Part shown: positions 37,301 through 48,000 of the stretch, one piece after another
Numbering within the stretch: the first letter of the stretch is position 1
Layout of the letters: every line of letters begins with the position of its first letter
NCBI GenBank assembly: GCA_001695595.3
Contig: MBPM02000049.1
Coordinates: forward strand, 124,001 to 188,000
DNA length: 64,000 bases
Reading direction: 5' to 3'
Source of the DNA: Plasmopara viticola
Lineage: Eukaryota > Oomycota > Peronosporomycetes > Peronosporales > Peronosporaceae
Notes under the pieces: generated by a model
Databases searched by the model: none
Seen by the model: the letters and a program-made list of their open reading frames with translations, nothing else
Told to the model about the DNA's origin: nothing
Made by a program: the position numbers and the translations under genes

Positions 37301-38293
37301 CACTTGCGACGATGGTATAACAATTTATTAGCTAAAGCGAAGGAATGCGGAATTGTCAAAAATTGGTCCACACTGTATGAAAGATACTTCAGTGATAGCG
37401 TCTGTGGCGAGTCGACACGATCAGGCGCAGCCGCTCTTGGGAATGAGGAAGATAGCGTCGGTGTGTCGACTCGGGGCACCACCGTCTTGTCTGTGAATCC
37501 TGACGAACTTGTGTGGCCTGCAAATCAACTTCCACCGATCTTTGATGGTGACATTATTCCATCGGAGCTCGAGCGCGTTCTTGGGCGTATCATGTTAAGA
37601 AATGAAAAGCAAAAGCGAGCAAACGAAAACAAGAAACTTTCGATACATGGCAACAATGTCGCTCGCGTTGAGGGCAAAGATTCCTCAAATGGCGAAGTTA
37701 CGTCTATAAAGGAAGAAGCGCCACGTACATCAGTACCACCAGCATCGCTTTCGGGGCAAGTCGATATTAAAGTACGCGAAGTGTTCTCGAAGTGTCAATT
37801 TGCGATTCAACGATTGAAAAATGACTTGCTAGTTGTCGATCTACAAGAGATTAAGGACGATGAAGAGCGCAAAGAAGATTGTATTCGTGAGACAAGAAAA
37901 AGAAATGAGTGTTTACCAGAGACATTAGTGTCATCCTCGTACGAGCAGGTCCCTCGCTTCTTTAGCAGCCGCTTCATGTTCCATCAATTGTGTTCACTTG
38001 CCGGCTATCAATTTGATTCACTGCGTCGCGCCAAGCACTCCACCATGATGATGGTACATCACTATTTTAATGAGCAGGTTGCTCAACTCAATGTTTTTTG
38101 CCGCGAATGCAGCCTCTTGATCACTCGTGCAGACTTTTGGTCCTGTCGACAGTGCGTACGGTATGCATTATGCGACTCTTGCTACCGGCACCAAGGCAAC
38201 GAGCATCCCCACCCACTTGTCTTTGGTCCAGCTCCACTGACGATTCCACCTCAGATCTCGCAACGTCCATTTCAGCACTCAGAGCAACATTGA
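34370..38293 (+). CDS. p300/CBP-type histone acetyltransferase
   Basis: Nuclear lysine acetyltransferase and transcription co-activator. The model has two exons (34,370-34,955 and 35,022-38,293) joined by a 66 nt GT-AG intron that keeps frame, giving 1,285 codons. Domains by approximate residue: acidic N-terminus with two SUMO-interaction-like motifs (1-195); bromodomain (~470-570; PMDLGTVK, RNAMLFNPES); cysteine-rich RING/PHD region (~590-740); KAT11 catalytic domain (~770-995; YIAYLDSVRYLKP, HIWSCPP, YVFWCRP, RRWYNNLL); ZZ zinc finger (~1,220-1,262; CRECSLL, CRQC, LCDSC). The segment FDSLRRAKHSTMMMV matches the post-HAT region of p300. No TAZ or KIX domain is visible. The fusion with exon 1 is inferred; an alternative start is ATG 35,207 (MPRPALLP), in which case exon 1 belongs to a separate gene. 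Confidence 0.88.
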
Positions 38294-38459
38294 GCGGAGC
38301 ATCAAACTTGAACGTCAAAGACTTGTGCCGTGTGTGAATGTGTTAAATAAACTTATGCAGAGACTGAAGATAAATTAGACATTGCACCAAATTTCACTAT
38401 TAAAGTATATGACTAGCTATTATCAAATACACTTCAATGTCTCTAAAATATTGGCGTAA

Positions 38460-39786
38460 ATGGAGCTTACGCTAGATGCCGTTGCAAAAGACGCCTTCCG
38501 CCGCGACTATCTCTACCGATGCTTCTCACAGCAAGAGGCACAAGCATTGGAGTTGCGCTTTGCCTTTCTGCATCGCATACGGCAGTACAAGCGGCTCGTG
38601 GGTCGACGCGATGTGCTACCACGTGCCGTAAGCAAATAATTAGGACTATCTATAATACTATGCATAATTCACAATACTTTTGAATGCTGGTAAATATAAG
38701 GGCAAGGACATTGTGGCGTCGTACCTGCAGCAAGTGGAATCAACGAATCAATTGCTACTGCCCCCATTAGCTGAACCTCTTCGTACCCGCGTAATAAATG
38801 CCGTAGATGGGGGCTATTGTCCACTGGATCTGTTCAATGGGATGGAGACGCTCGTACGTGAACATATGACGCGTGACGTGTTTCCAATCTTCCTTCGTAG
38901 CCAAGAATATACGGAACTTTGTGACGCTTTAAGGTCAAGACTACAATTGCCACTTGCTCAAGTGCTTGTTGACTCTCGACGTACGCAGTTCCTCATGAGG
39001 TTTTTATCACAAGAATTTCCTGGAGAAGAAGGCAACTTGCTTTTCTGGGTGCATGTTCAGACAAAGTTCTTACCGCTGATCCAGACGACGGTGTTCTCCG
39101 TGGCGCTTTTTGAAGAGATGCAACGCCATGTACGTCATGTGTTTAACCGGTTTCTTGTCGGAGAGACAGAGCTACGGGAAGAAAAAGCGGAAAGTGCCGC
39201 AACTCGAGTGCCGGAACCTGTGCGTCGAGATACGCTGCAGCAGATTATGAAGTTGCAAAGCGAACCGTTTTCTCCATCTCGTTATGCTAGTCTATTTCGT
39301 GCTGCTCAAGACTGCGTCTGGGAATGGCTACAAACGGATGTATACCCCAAGTTTTATGCCTCGAGTCTTTATGTCATGCTCGTGGTCGAAACAGAAGATT
39401 TAGAGACAGATCAACAGTTGCGACGATTAAGTGAACATTTGCAAGCGTCTGTAATGGATAGTGGTGCAGTACATCTGGAGAACCAAGTTCAAAGGATATC
39501 ATGGAAGAGTGAAGCGCAATTGAAAGCCAACGCTGTGTTTGTTCCGATCAAAACATTTACAATTGAAACATTATGGAACCAAGGAGCTGAATGCAATCGC
39601 TGCCTTTATGATCGTGTTCTTGCAGTTCAAGAACTAGCGCAATATGGAATTTACAGTCTATCGGTTGCTTCAATGGTATCGTTAGGCACCTCTTTTGCAG
39701 GTCAGGCTGTCTTTGAATTATATTGTACTGGAAACCAGCAAGAAGCTGCAGTAAATTATCACCCTGCGCATTTGGTAATGGACTAG
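38460..39786 (+). CDS. RGS-domain protein
   Basis: Predicted regulator of G-protein signalling, a GTPase activator for heterotrimeric G-alpha subunits. Two exons, 38,460-38,627 and 38,701-39,786, join in frame to 417 codons across a 73 nt intron. The RGS helical bundle is about residues 130-300. It is supported by QVLVDSRRTQFLMRFLSQEF, the signature NLLFWVHVQTKF, and the distal helices AAQDCVWEWLQTDVYPKF. The N-terminus (LYRCFSQQEAQALELRF) is helical, and the C-terminal 100 residues match nothing I know. No membrane segment, DEP or GGL domain is seen. The DENN gene starts 67 bp after its stop on the same strand, so the two have very little separate promoter space. Confidence 0.82.
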
Positions 39787-39853
39787 TATTGAGTAAAATA
39801 ATAATATCTTGCTCATTGTACATGTTATTCGGTAGAATTACTGGCGAAAGAAC

Positions 39854-41801
39854 ATGACGGGAACAGCTTTTGATAGCGTGTTGTCTCCATCTGGGCGTAC
39901 TATAAAATTGGCCGGTCAGGCGTTTTTTTGAGTCGTATTGTTATTCTGCTTACTGGTATCTGTTGTTTGGTACAGTACCGAAGCCTTCATTTCACGATTT
40001 TGTTTTACCCCTGGATGGATCAGCTACTTCTCGCTATCTTTTTGGCGTTTGTCTCACTTTGTGGCGGCAGAAACCCATACAAGAGGAGACAAATACGTTG
40101 ATTGTCAATGAAATCGCTTCTACATCAATTGATCCTGCCGTGGGAGGGCCTGTTGCTACTGCGCAATTTTATCCGCAATTTTGTACCATCTTGACTATTG
40201 AGCCGATGCTAAAAAAGAGTCGTAGGCTGTTGTTGCAGCTAGCGTCAAGTAATATGGTACTATCTGAAACAATGAAGATGACTGAAAAGCTATAAGCAGC
40301 CAGACTGATAGATTTCTCTACCTAGAAGGATGACCTTACAGCTGATACGATTTCTACATTAGTTGTTACAACTTTCGAGTCTGCGAGCAGCGCTCGTCAA
40401 TTTTTACGCCCAGCATACAGCGGATTTTACTTGCAGCCAAATATACGCGAAGGCGACATGTCATTGAGCTCAGTTTTCAAGGAGATTAGCCCTCAGGTAA
40501 GAGTAGCAGTCTTTTGTTTCATGATGTTTTAACTTTTTTTTCTTTTTAGACCGTAATTAGTACTTTCGCGTCGATTCTTGTTGGCAGGTCTATTATTCTG
40601 GTGTCCGATCGATCTACAGCTCTCGTTTCGGTCTCAGAAGCCATCAGAGAACTACTTAAGCCATTTGAGTGGACGGTACTCGTCAATTTTGTATTTTGCA
40701 AATCGCGTACTGAAGTTATTAATTTGATGCATTTTTAGCATTTATACTTGCCATTTTGCCCGGTTTCAACGTGTGTTGAGTTGCGAGATGTCGGCTTTTT
40801 TTCCAAATCGAACAATTGTCCATTTTTTTTTGGCTTTGAAGGCGTGCTTTCGTCGTCGAAAAAGATTATAGGAACAGATCAACGATACCAAATCCGTGAG
40901 TCATGAGCTATTGGCTACCGTTGACCTAAGAAAGCTGACTACAAGGACATAACTTCAGGAAACAGCTTTTATACGACTCACAAGGTTTCTTTAAGCCTTC
41001 AAACTCCACCTATGGTTGGATCAAGCGAATACCCGCCGGAGCTTTTCCAGACCACAGCAATTGTTATTGACATTGACTCAGACGACATTTACGTTTCAGA
41101 AAGCGTGGAGATTCCCGAACTTCCGCGTGGGTTCTTTGCTATATCGCCAAATATATGAAATGTGTCTCACTTTGTTGCTTCTGCAAACAGAATCAATCGT
41201 TCGATCACTAGAAAATACATTAAATTGCGCACTCCATAGTTCTCGCATCACTCAGGCGGATTCTTATTTCTTTAATCCCGGCAAAAGTAGCAGCTTTTTT
41301 GAAGCAATGCTTGTAAAGGCCAATCAGTCTGAAGAACCAAGAGCAGAGATTGCACGAAATGCACTTGAGATGAGCATTCTATCTCTCGATGACAAAGTTC
41401 GTCTAGCGTTCTTGTGGTTTCTTGACGCTTTGTTTGGCGATGTTGTATACTACTTCTGTTCTCTTCACCAAAACTTTGCCGTGGAAGCAAAATCGATTTC
41501 AACAGATATAGACCAATATCTTTTGTTCGAGATCGACTCCTTTCTCGATGCCCACACTGAACTCGGCTGTCGCGATTTCTTTCGCCAATGCTTTCACACC
41601 GAGGTAAATTTTGCGCTTGTGTGCTTTATACTCTTCGAATCTAATCAGTGTTGCTGCATGTAGCTATTTCGCAAATTTTTGCTAGACCAGCATATGCAAT
41701 TTGCTTTCACAAGCGTCACTAGCGATCTTGGTCCCATCGAAGCGTCCTTAGAATCTCATCTAGAACCGCACCAATTGGTCCAACCTGATGCTTTTATATG
41801 A
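39854..41801 (+). CDS. DENN-domain protein, probable Rab exchange factor
   Basis: DENN proteins act as guanine-nucleotide exchange factors for Rab GTPases in membrane traffic. I read nine exons: 39,854-39,914; 39,976-40,248; 40,342-40,496; 40,550-40,675; 40,739-40,895; 40,959-40,984; 41,051-41,126; 41,191-41,603; 41,664-41,801. Introns are 53-93 nt with GT-AG ends, and the joined frame is 474 codons. Upstream DENN: FVLPLDGSATSRYLFGVCLT. Core DENN: STFASILVGRSIILVSDRS, LLKPFEWT, HLYLPFCP, IVIDIDSDDIYVSE. Downstream DENN: FLWFLDALFGDVVYYF and FRKFLLDQHM. The 26 nt exon is the least certain. Its stop lies 57 bp from the stop of the convergent deacetylase gene, so transcripts probably overlap. 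Confidence 0.82.
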
Positions 41802-41858
41802 TTGTAGATTTACAGCACCACTTTTTATTTTTTAAAACAAGATCATAGCTTCACAATT

Positions 41859-42791
41859 TTATCTTTTTACATGTGATTCAAGTGAGTGATATGTCACCAA
41901 CTCATCCAAACTCACAAATTTGAATTTGCGTGATAGCACTGGCAAGGCCGATTTAAGAACACCAATTGTCCACGAGCGGTCATGAACAATAATGACTGAG
42001 CCACAGTTGGTGCGATTTCGCAGAAACATCGAGTTGATCGTCTCGGATCGTATTTGCGCGTCGTGAGGGTAGACGCTGCCCAGACAAATGCGATAGCCAT
42101 AGCGCGCTGTAATTTCTCTCATAGGCGTCGTGAACCAACCCGACGCTGGACGGATCCACTTGCATTTGAATCGATTGGCCTTTTCGATAGTGTTTGTTGC
42201 TGCGGGAGAAGCATTCGGTCTCTGATCCCCAAGCAAAAGCTGCTGAGTCTCAAGCGTCGTCTCCGTCTCTTCCTCAGACGTCACCTGCTGAAATTCGCTA
42301 ATGGCTCGCTCGCATTCTTGCACCTTCTGTTCAAATACATGCAGCTCATCTAGAATGCTAGCTCGATCCTCTGTAAGATGATTGGCAAGGATATGGCCCT
42401 CGCGCACAATGCGGCGAAGAACCTCCTCGTTGCCTGGGATATGGCCAGAGATGACGAAAAATGTAGCTTGAACACTATGTTCGCGCAAAATGTCGAGAAT
42501 TGCGGGCGTAGAAGGTGATGGTGCATCGTCAATGGTGAGTGAGCAAACGCGCGACGTTGTGCGCACGCTCCAGAGCACGGACGGATGCGAGTTCCACTCG
42601 ACAAAGCGTAAGAGCCAGCGTGGTAGCAAATACACGGACGCAAGAAATGTACTGGCAATGACGAGAAGACACACACCAGCAATTTGCAAATTCGATGACG
42701 CGCTGACAACTTCATGCGCGCTAATTGAGGCAGCAAAGATGAAAGAAGTCGCCGACACTACGAGCAAGGCGACGCTTATGCACGATCCCAT
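41859..42791 (-). CDS. Membrane-anchored NodB-type polysaccharide deacetylase
   Basis: Predicted carbohydrate esterase family 4 enzyme that removes acetyl groups from glycans such as chitin oligomers. Single exon, 310 codons from MGSCISVALL; the frame is open further upstream, but this ATG starts directly before a hydrophobic segment. Two N-terminal hydrophobic stretches (SVALLVVSATSFIFAAS and IAGVCLLVIASTFLASVYLL) suggest a signal anchor or two-pass membrane protein with the enzyme outside the cytosol or in the ER/Golgi lumen. Motifs: the metal and catalytic aspartates in SLTIDDAPS, the His pair in GHILANHLTEDRAS, the RPASGWFTTPM box, and a late IIVHDRS box. A charged insert (residues ~160-200) lengthens the domain. 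Substrate unknown. Confidence 0.85.
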   Translation of the reverse strand: MGSCISVALLVVSATSFIFAASISAHEVVSASSNLQIAGVCLLVIASTFLASVYLLPRWLLRFVEWNSHPSVLWSVRTTSRVCSLTIDDAPSPSTPAILDILREHSVQATFFVISGHIPGNEEVLRRIVREGHILANHLTEDRASILDELHVFEQKVQECERAISEFQQVTSEEETETTLETQQLLLGDQRPNASPAATNTIEKANRFKCKWIRPASGWFTTPMREITARYGYRICLGSVYPHDAQIRSETINSMFLRNRTNCGSVIIVHDRSWTIGVLKSALPVLSRKFKFVSLDELVTYHSLESHVKR

Positions 42792-43098
42792 GAAGGGGAT
42801 TTTTAACGTGGAATGCGAAAAAAAACATGTTTTATGTTTACTTTTTGTGACAAATGCGTGACGAAATAGTGTGGTCTGAGTGATGGTCATAATGCGCATA
42901 TGCAGCGATAGCGTCGTCGCTATTGCGACATTTCAAAAGCGATGGAGTACGTATCCTGAATGTATGTTGTCCTGTAATTGCTGAAGTGAAGACAAAGACG
43001 GGATGAAGCGAGAATATGCAAGTGATGAAATTACTTGAGCAACACTGCTCGGCGAGGCAAAAGGCGACTCCACTCTACCAAACCGCATCTGCCAAGCC

Positions 43099-43695
43099 CT
43101 AAAGAAACTTGGATACGCCGTCCTCGATCGACTCCAGCGACAGCTCCGAGGCATCAGTGGCCGTGAGGTGAATTCCAACACCCATAAGAACGCGCTTAAT
43201 GGCCTCCTTGGACGACGCGTATAACATCTTGGACTTTATACGAGCCGTGTCGGGCGACCTGGTATTGAACAACATGACAAATAAAGTATTAGTGATAGGT
43301 TTTAATTAACAAGTAGTACGAATAAACACGTCGTTAGTCATACCATGAGAGAAAGACAATCTTGCTAGTAGGGCGACCGTCCTTAGTGGTCAAGTCCAGG
43401 TCCACGAGAGCGTATCGGCAGTCATTTGTAATTTGCGCAAGCTTGTCAGCCATGTCCTGGTATGACTCGGAGCTGGGTCCCGTGGACTCGATCACGATTT
43501 GTGAATCGTCTTCGATCTTGTAAATGAAGTAGCGGAAATCGTGCGGGGCACGTTTCAGCTTAAAATCGTTAAACTGCGTAATGACCTCGTCATCGACACC
43601 GACACCGGACGACTGTAAAGAGGATAGCAGCAAACGGAAAAAAATGAGAAGCTGTAGCTAAGTGTAAAATGAGGCACAACATGGCCACGTACCAT
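43099..43695 (-). CDS. Cofilin / actin-depolymerising factor
   Basis: Binds and severs actin filaments and drives actin turnover in the cytoplasm. Three coding exons: 43,693-43,695, 43,344-43,612 and 43,099-43,258, giving 143 codons, the normal ADF length. The first coding exon is only the ATG, directly followed by a GTACGT donor; the second starts SSGVGVDDEVITQFNDFKL. ADF-homology evidence: FRYFIYKIEDD, DCRYALVDLDLTT, KIVFLSWSPDTARIKSKMLY and ASSKEAIKRVLMGVGIHLTA. The last three contain the long actin-binding helix and its preceding strand, with basic residues in place. Ser2/Ser3 after the initiator Met would be the usual inhibitory phosphorylation site. It lies between two other minus-strand genes, with independent introns. 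Confidence 0.95.
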
Positions 43696-43874
43696 GATGC
43701 GCTTTTTTCTTGAGATGAGTTTTGTTGAGTGGGAGAAAATTGCTCCCCCTCTCTGGAGTAGAGTATGAGCCTATCACACTGCATTAAACTAGCAGATTTA
43801 GATGTCTACCCACAGACGGAAGGTCATCCCTCTCCGTTATGTATCCCACAATAAGTATCAAAAACTTTGTATTA

Positions 43875-45089
43875 TTACGCCTGCCGCTGCACAGCCTCCA
43901 GCGCTACCTTTGCGCTCATAGCTAACAGTTGGTTTTCATCCTGGATAAGTGTTTTAAGATGGTGCGTGGTAATCGGCACGTTCAGCTGCAGCCTCGCCTC
44001 CGGCAACGTCGTCACCGCGGCAATTAATTTGGTTGTGTGCAGCTGGAGTGACACCATTTTGGTCTGCAGCAGTTCATTCACACTTGCCAGTCCCCCGTTC
44101 GCCACGATCTGCCGCTTGATCTCGTTGTGAGCGGCCAAACTCATGAGTGCTCCAGTGCTAGCAGCTGCTAATAGTCGCTGTGTGTCAGTCAGTTGCATGC
44201 ACAGTAGCGGCACAACTTCACCGTGCTCGACAACCGCCTTTCGCGCCTTGTCCATAAAGCCCAGCGCCGCTAACGCATCACAAGCTGCTGCTCGCACCTT
44301 AAAATTTGGAGAGTGCAATTGCTTGAAGCATTGATCCACGACTCCCAACTCCAGCGCACAAATCGTGGTACCAGTCATACCATCGTTTACTAAGTTTTTC
44401 AGCAGTTTTAAAGCATTTATTCGAAGTGCGTTGTTTAAACGACAGCTTTTGAGATGACCCAGAACAAGTGGAAGATACCCCACGCTTGTCAAGTGGCGAG
44501 CTCCAGTAAAGGAGCCAGTTAAGTTTAACATCGCATTGTAAAGGTGTTCACATGTACACTTATTGGACGCAGCCGCGAAGACAGGCTTGATGCGAGTGAT
44601 AATATTTTCACCCTTTAGTATCTCCTTCTGTGCGCATACCGACATAGTTATGACGCCGAGAACTCGTGCAGCAAGTTTTTGTGTATTGAGCTCGCCTTTA
44701 TTCATCTCAACCAATTTAACGGACTCGACGTCATCAGCAATCAAGTCAACGACAAGCTCCAAAAGACCAAATTTCATGTATTGCACAAGCTCTTGTGGTA
44801 GTGTTAGCACAGATGCCAATGCCTCTAGTGCGCGACAACGTAGAATGGAATTGCCTTCTTTTAATGCATGCAATATGTGAGGATGGTTTTCATGGCCAAA
44901 AGCTTCACTGACGCGTTCATACGGTACATCCATTACTTCACCTTTAACTGCTACAAGCGCAAGATGCTGTAAAGTTGAGCGTTTAGATAGCATCAAGCTT
45001 TCAGCTTTTATGGGCTTCATTGCTGTATTTCTTGCGCTTATTGTAAGTAACTCTTGGAGTTGCTGCGGCAAATTCCTACGACGGTTCAA
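43875..45089 (-). CDS. Armadillo/HEAT-repeat protein, possibly radial spoke RSPH14-like
   Basis: One exon. The frame is open from 45,089 without an ATG; the first in-frame ATG is at 45,020 (MKPIKAESLM), giving 381 codons. An upstream exon cannot be excluded. The whole product is a right-handed solenoid of about eight armadillo-like repeats, with recurring signatures such as LRCRALEALASVLTLP, LELVVDLIADDVESVK, RINALKLLKNLVNDG, VRAAACDALAALGFMDKAR and AAASTGALMSLAAHNE. Overall length and the N-terminal region resemble radial-spoke head protein 14, a flagellar axoneme component, which would fit a zoospore-forming oomycete. Armadillo proteins are hard to assign by eye, so treat this as a hypothesis. 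It is the last gene before a 7.8 kb gene-poor interval. Confidence 0.7.
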   Translation of the reverse strand: MNRRRNLPQQLQELLTISARNTAMKPIKAESLMLSKRSTLQHLALVAVKGEVMDVPYERVSEAFGHENHPHILHALKEGNSILRCRALEALASVLTLPQELVQYMKFGLLELVVDLIADDVESVKLVEMNKGELNTQKLAARVLGVITMSVCAQKEILKGENIITRIKPVFAAASNKCTCEHLYNAMLNLTGSFTGARHLTSVGYLPLVLGHLKSCRLNNALRINALKLLKNLVNDGMTGTTICALELGVVDQCFKQLHSPNFKVRAAACDALAALGFMDKARKAVVEHGEVVPLLCMQLTDTQRLLAAASTGALMSLAAHNEIKRQIVANGGLASVNELLQTKMVSLQLHTTKLIAAVTTLPEARLQLNVPITTHHLKTLIQDENQLLAMSAKVALEAVQRQA

Positions 45090-48000
45090 TACCGACGCTT
45101 TTTGTTGTCACGCGCGGCTTTTCATCGTTCATTTAGCATATAATTTAGTGGAAAGTATTAAATAACATTAACGAACGATGGAACTTTTGTTGCGTAGAAA
45201 TATTTGCTTTAGAAAGCTTTTATTGAGGGCTAATGTTGACGTGGTGAAAGGAAGTAAACTCCAATTTATGGGTAAATCAATTGATAGAGGATACCATTTT
45301 TTTTAGAATCAGGGTTAACAAAGTCGTAATTGCGCGGAGCATATAAAGTTGAGCTTAGACAAAGGGAGGTTGACAATTGCGTCATAACAAATATCCCATT
45401 CAAAAGTGAAAAAGCTGCACCAGATGGCTGCCAGTAGTGCTGGCAGCAGTTTAAGCTTGTAAAGCTGTAGCTCGCCGTGTTCTCGGCAACATATTGCGCC
45501 CGTCTTACAATCCCAGAAGCACCATCCGATTTGATATTTCCAGGACACAAAGATTTAAGGTAATATGGCTCCAGGGAGAGTGCCCGATTCTTATTCGAGC
45601 CTGCCAAATCAGACAATACGAACATTACGTGCACATGATCGTCTTTTTTCGGTCATTTAAATGGCGGACCTCCTTCACTTAACTCTATAAAGTGCATGTG
45701 AAATTAGCGATTCAAATGGCCTACCCAAATGTATACACTTTCGCTACCGTAATTTTGCAGCTTCCAGGTCCACAGGACTTCCGTTGAGCCGCCACACCCT
45801 AGGCAGGCTGGAGTACATGAATCGTGCTTTTCTCGACAAAGTTGTGTCTGTGCTCGCTGACAGAAACCACGCCCTCAGATCCTGGGAGACAGCGGTCATT
45901 AACGCCTAAGAAGCGTCTAGCTTAGTCTTCATGATGAGCCTTACGCCGTTCGTGCTTAAGCTTCTAACGTTTTACAGAGGAGACTAGCTGCGGTAAATTA
46001 CTGTTTGTACACGCAAGTGTACAAAGCTAAAAAGAACATTTTGGGTTTGAATAGGGTCCGCTTGTCAAAATATGTGCACCAGAAAGCAATCACGCTTAAC
46101 CAGAAGTATATAGTATGACGATCCAAAAAAGAGCAGCAAACACGAAGCTATTTTGGTTGGGCCGGCCAATGGGCGATGTGTTTAGGGCCGTAATAGACTT
46201 ATCTGTTACATCAACGGATTTAACTGCACAAAGTCATTTTTTGTCTTAAACACAAACAATTATGATGTGATGGTAGGCATGACGTAGCTTGAAGAGCATC
46301 TCCCGCACAGTTGTGGCCTTTTAAGCTATGCTCTATTCCTGTTGTGTAAAGCCTTCATCAAGGGACAACGGGTTTCCCTGGCGCCGGCTGTTAGATACGC
46401 GTGAGATAAGTTTTAGATGTAGCTTCGTGGGCCAACGGTAACAGTGGTCAGCTTAGATTCGTAAGGCGAGGTAATAAAGAATTAACTTTGGTTATGAATA
46501 TTGCCTTCGCAAGAGAAGAAGGAAGATGCATCGGGACATCGATCTCTGGGCGTCATGAAGTACTCTGTATTTAGCAAACAACTTTCGAAAAGAATTAGTA
46601 GCAGTCCACCGAGCATCGTATTACGGCAGGTTCGCTCTGATTAGAAGCATGTTCAAAGATACCAAAACTACCAAGCCTTGTATTTTTTTCAAAGTTTGTG
46701 GTTGCACTGTCACTTGAGAGGTAAGATAAAAGCTCTTATAGGGATCAAAATTCGTCCTGCGTTTGAGACAAAGCTGTCTTGAAATAGCCTCTAAGCAGTG
46801 TGCGTTGTGCCTTGACTCAAAGATCCTTATATATCTGACAGGATCTTGCTATATTTAGTAAAGAAATTCTAAGTAATGGTTATCAGTCAAAACTCCCATC
46901 GGGCCGAGAAAAGACACTAAAAAGGCAAAGACCAATGTTACAGGAGCAATATGAGCTCGTTAAACCCCTGAGTGGTAACGTATACAAATTCACTCGTCTC
47001 TGTGCATAATAAACAAACAAAGAGTGGTGAATAGCTGGTGAATAGCTTAGTTTTTTTATAGTAGAAGGATGTTTTTTCAACTTCCGAGGGCACAACTTTT
47101 GTCAGCGACCCTTTACAGCCAAAAGGCAAAACAAAGATCCGCTTTGGCGACTTTCTTCAGGCAAAGATGGTGTACTCTTGTTTTTCGCAGCCGAATTAAA
47201 AATGATACTTCGATCGGCAGCGCCCAAAATATTGGGACTGAAGCTGAGTGCACAATTTACGGTGTATGTGTCTCAAAACTTAAGTATTCCAGACTCAGAT
47301 TTTTGACTTTTTTACACATCGTAAAAGCGCCGGTGAGATATCGAGCTTAGAACTACGGTAAAAGCGCATAAATAAAAGGCGTGAATTAGCTCACTTGCTC
47401 AGTCAAAATTTGTGAAGAAATGATGAGCACCAGTATATGCAAGTTGAACGAATGAGAGCCTCGTAAAGCTGTTTTAAATTGCCTTATATAGTATAAAGGA
47501 AGACGGTAGCAGCACCTGTTTTGGCTTTTCCACGATTCCATCGGTCATTTGTTTCTGCGATGAGGATGGCCATGACATAGTCTTTTACCCAGTCTGCGCA
47601 GCTGAAACCGGCAAAGCAAAACCAATACGCTCATGATAAGGAATATTGAAGTGCCGGCTGCATCTTCTGCGATCTAAGCTCCTTGTACTCAATTAAGACC
47701 ACGCATCTTTGGGAAGTGTCTTGAACACGCTTCGCTTGTCTGAATGAATTGCAAGATGGTCGTCCTTCATTGTAAAATAGAATTTCTGTATCACATACAA
47801 GCCTGGTAAGCTTGATGTGCTTGCCGGACCAAATCAGGGTATACGCCGGCTGATATTGGCAACATCAAAAACGCCCCCAACGAGCAAATTCGTCAGGTCT
47901 ACGAAACGAATGTCAATTTAAAAGTCTTGGTACTGTATTTTAGTGCAGGCAAGCTGCCAAATCTGAGTCTCTAGCTCCTTGACAGTGGTCGCAGATGAAA

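Noticed and set aside
39786..39914. RGS and DENN reading frames as one fused protein
   Set aside because: The RGS frame ends in a stop after a natural C-terminus, and the DENN frame has its own ATG exon with a good donor. Joining them would need a splice site that I do not see.
45266..45634. 122-codon minus-strand frame just beyond the armadillo gene
   Set aside because: Overlapping frames on the same strand give equally long translations, there is no domain, and it does not splice sensibly to the neighbour.
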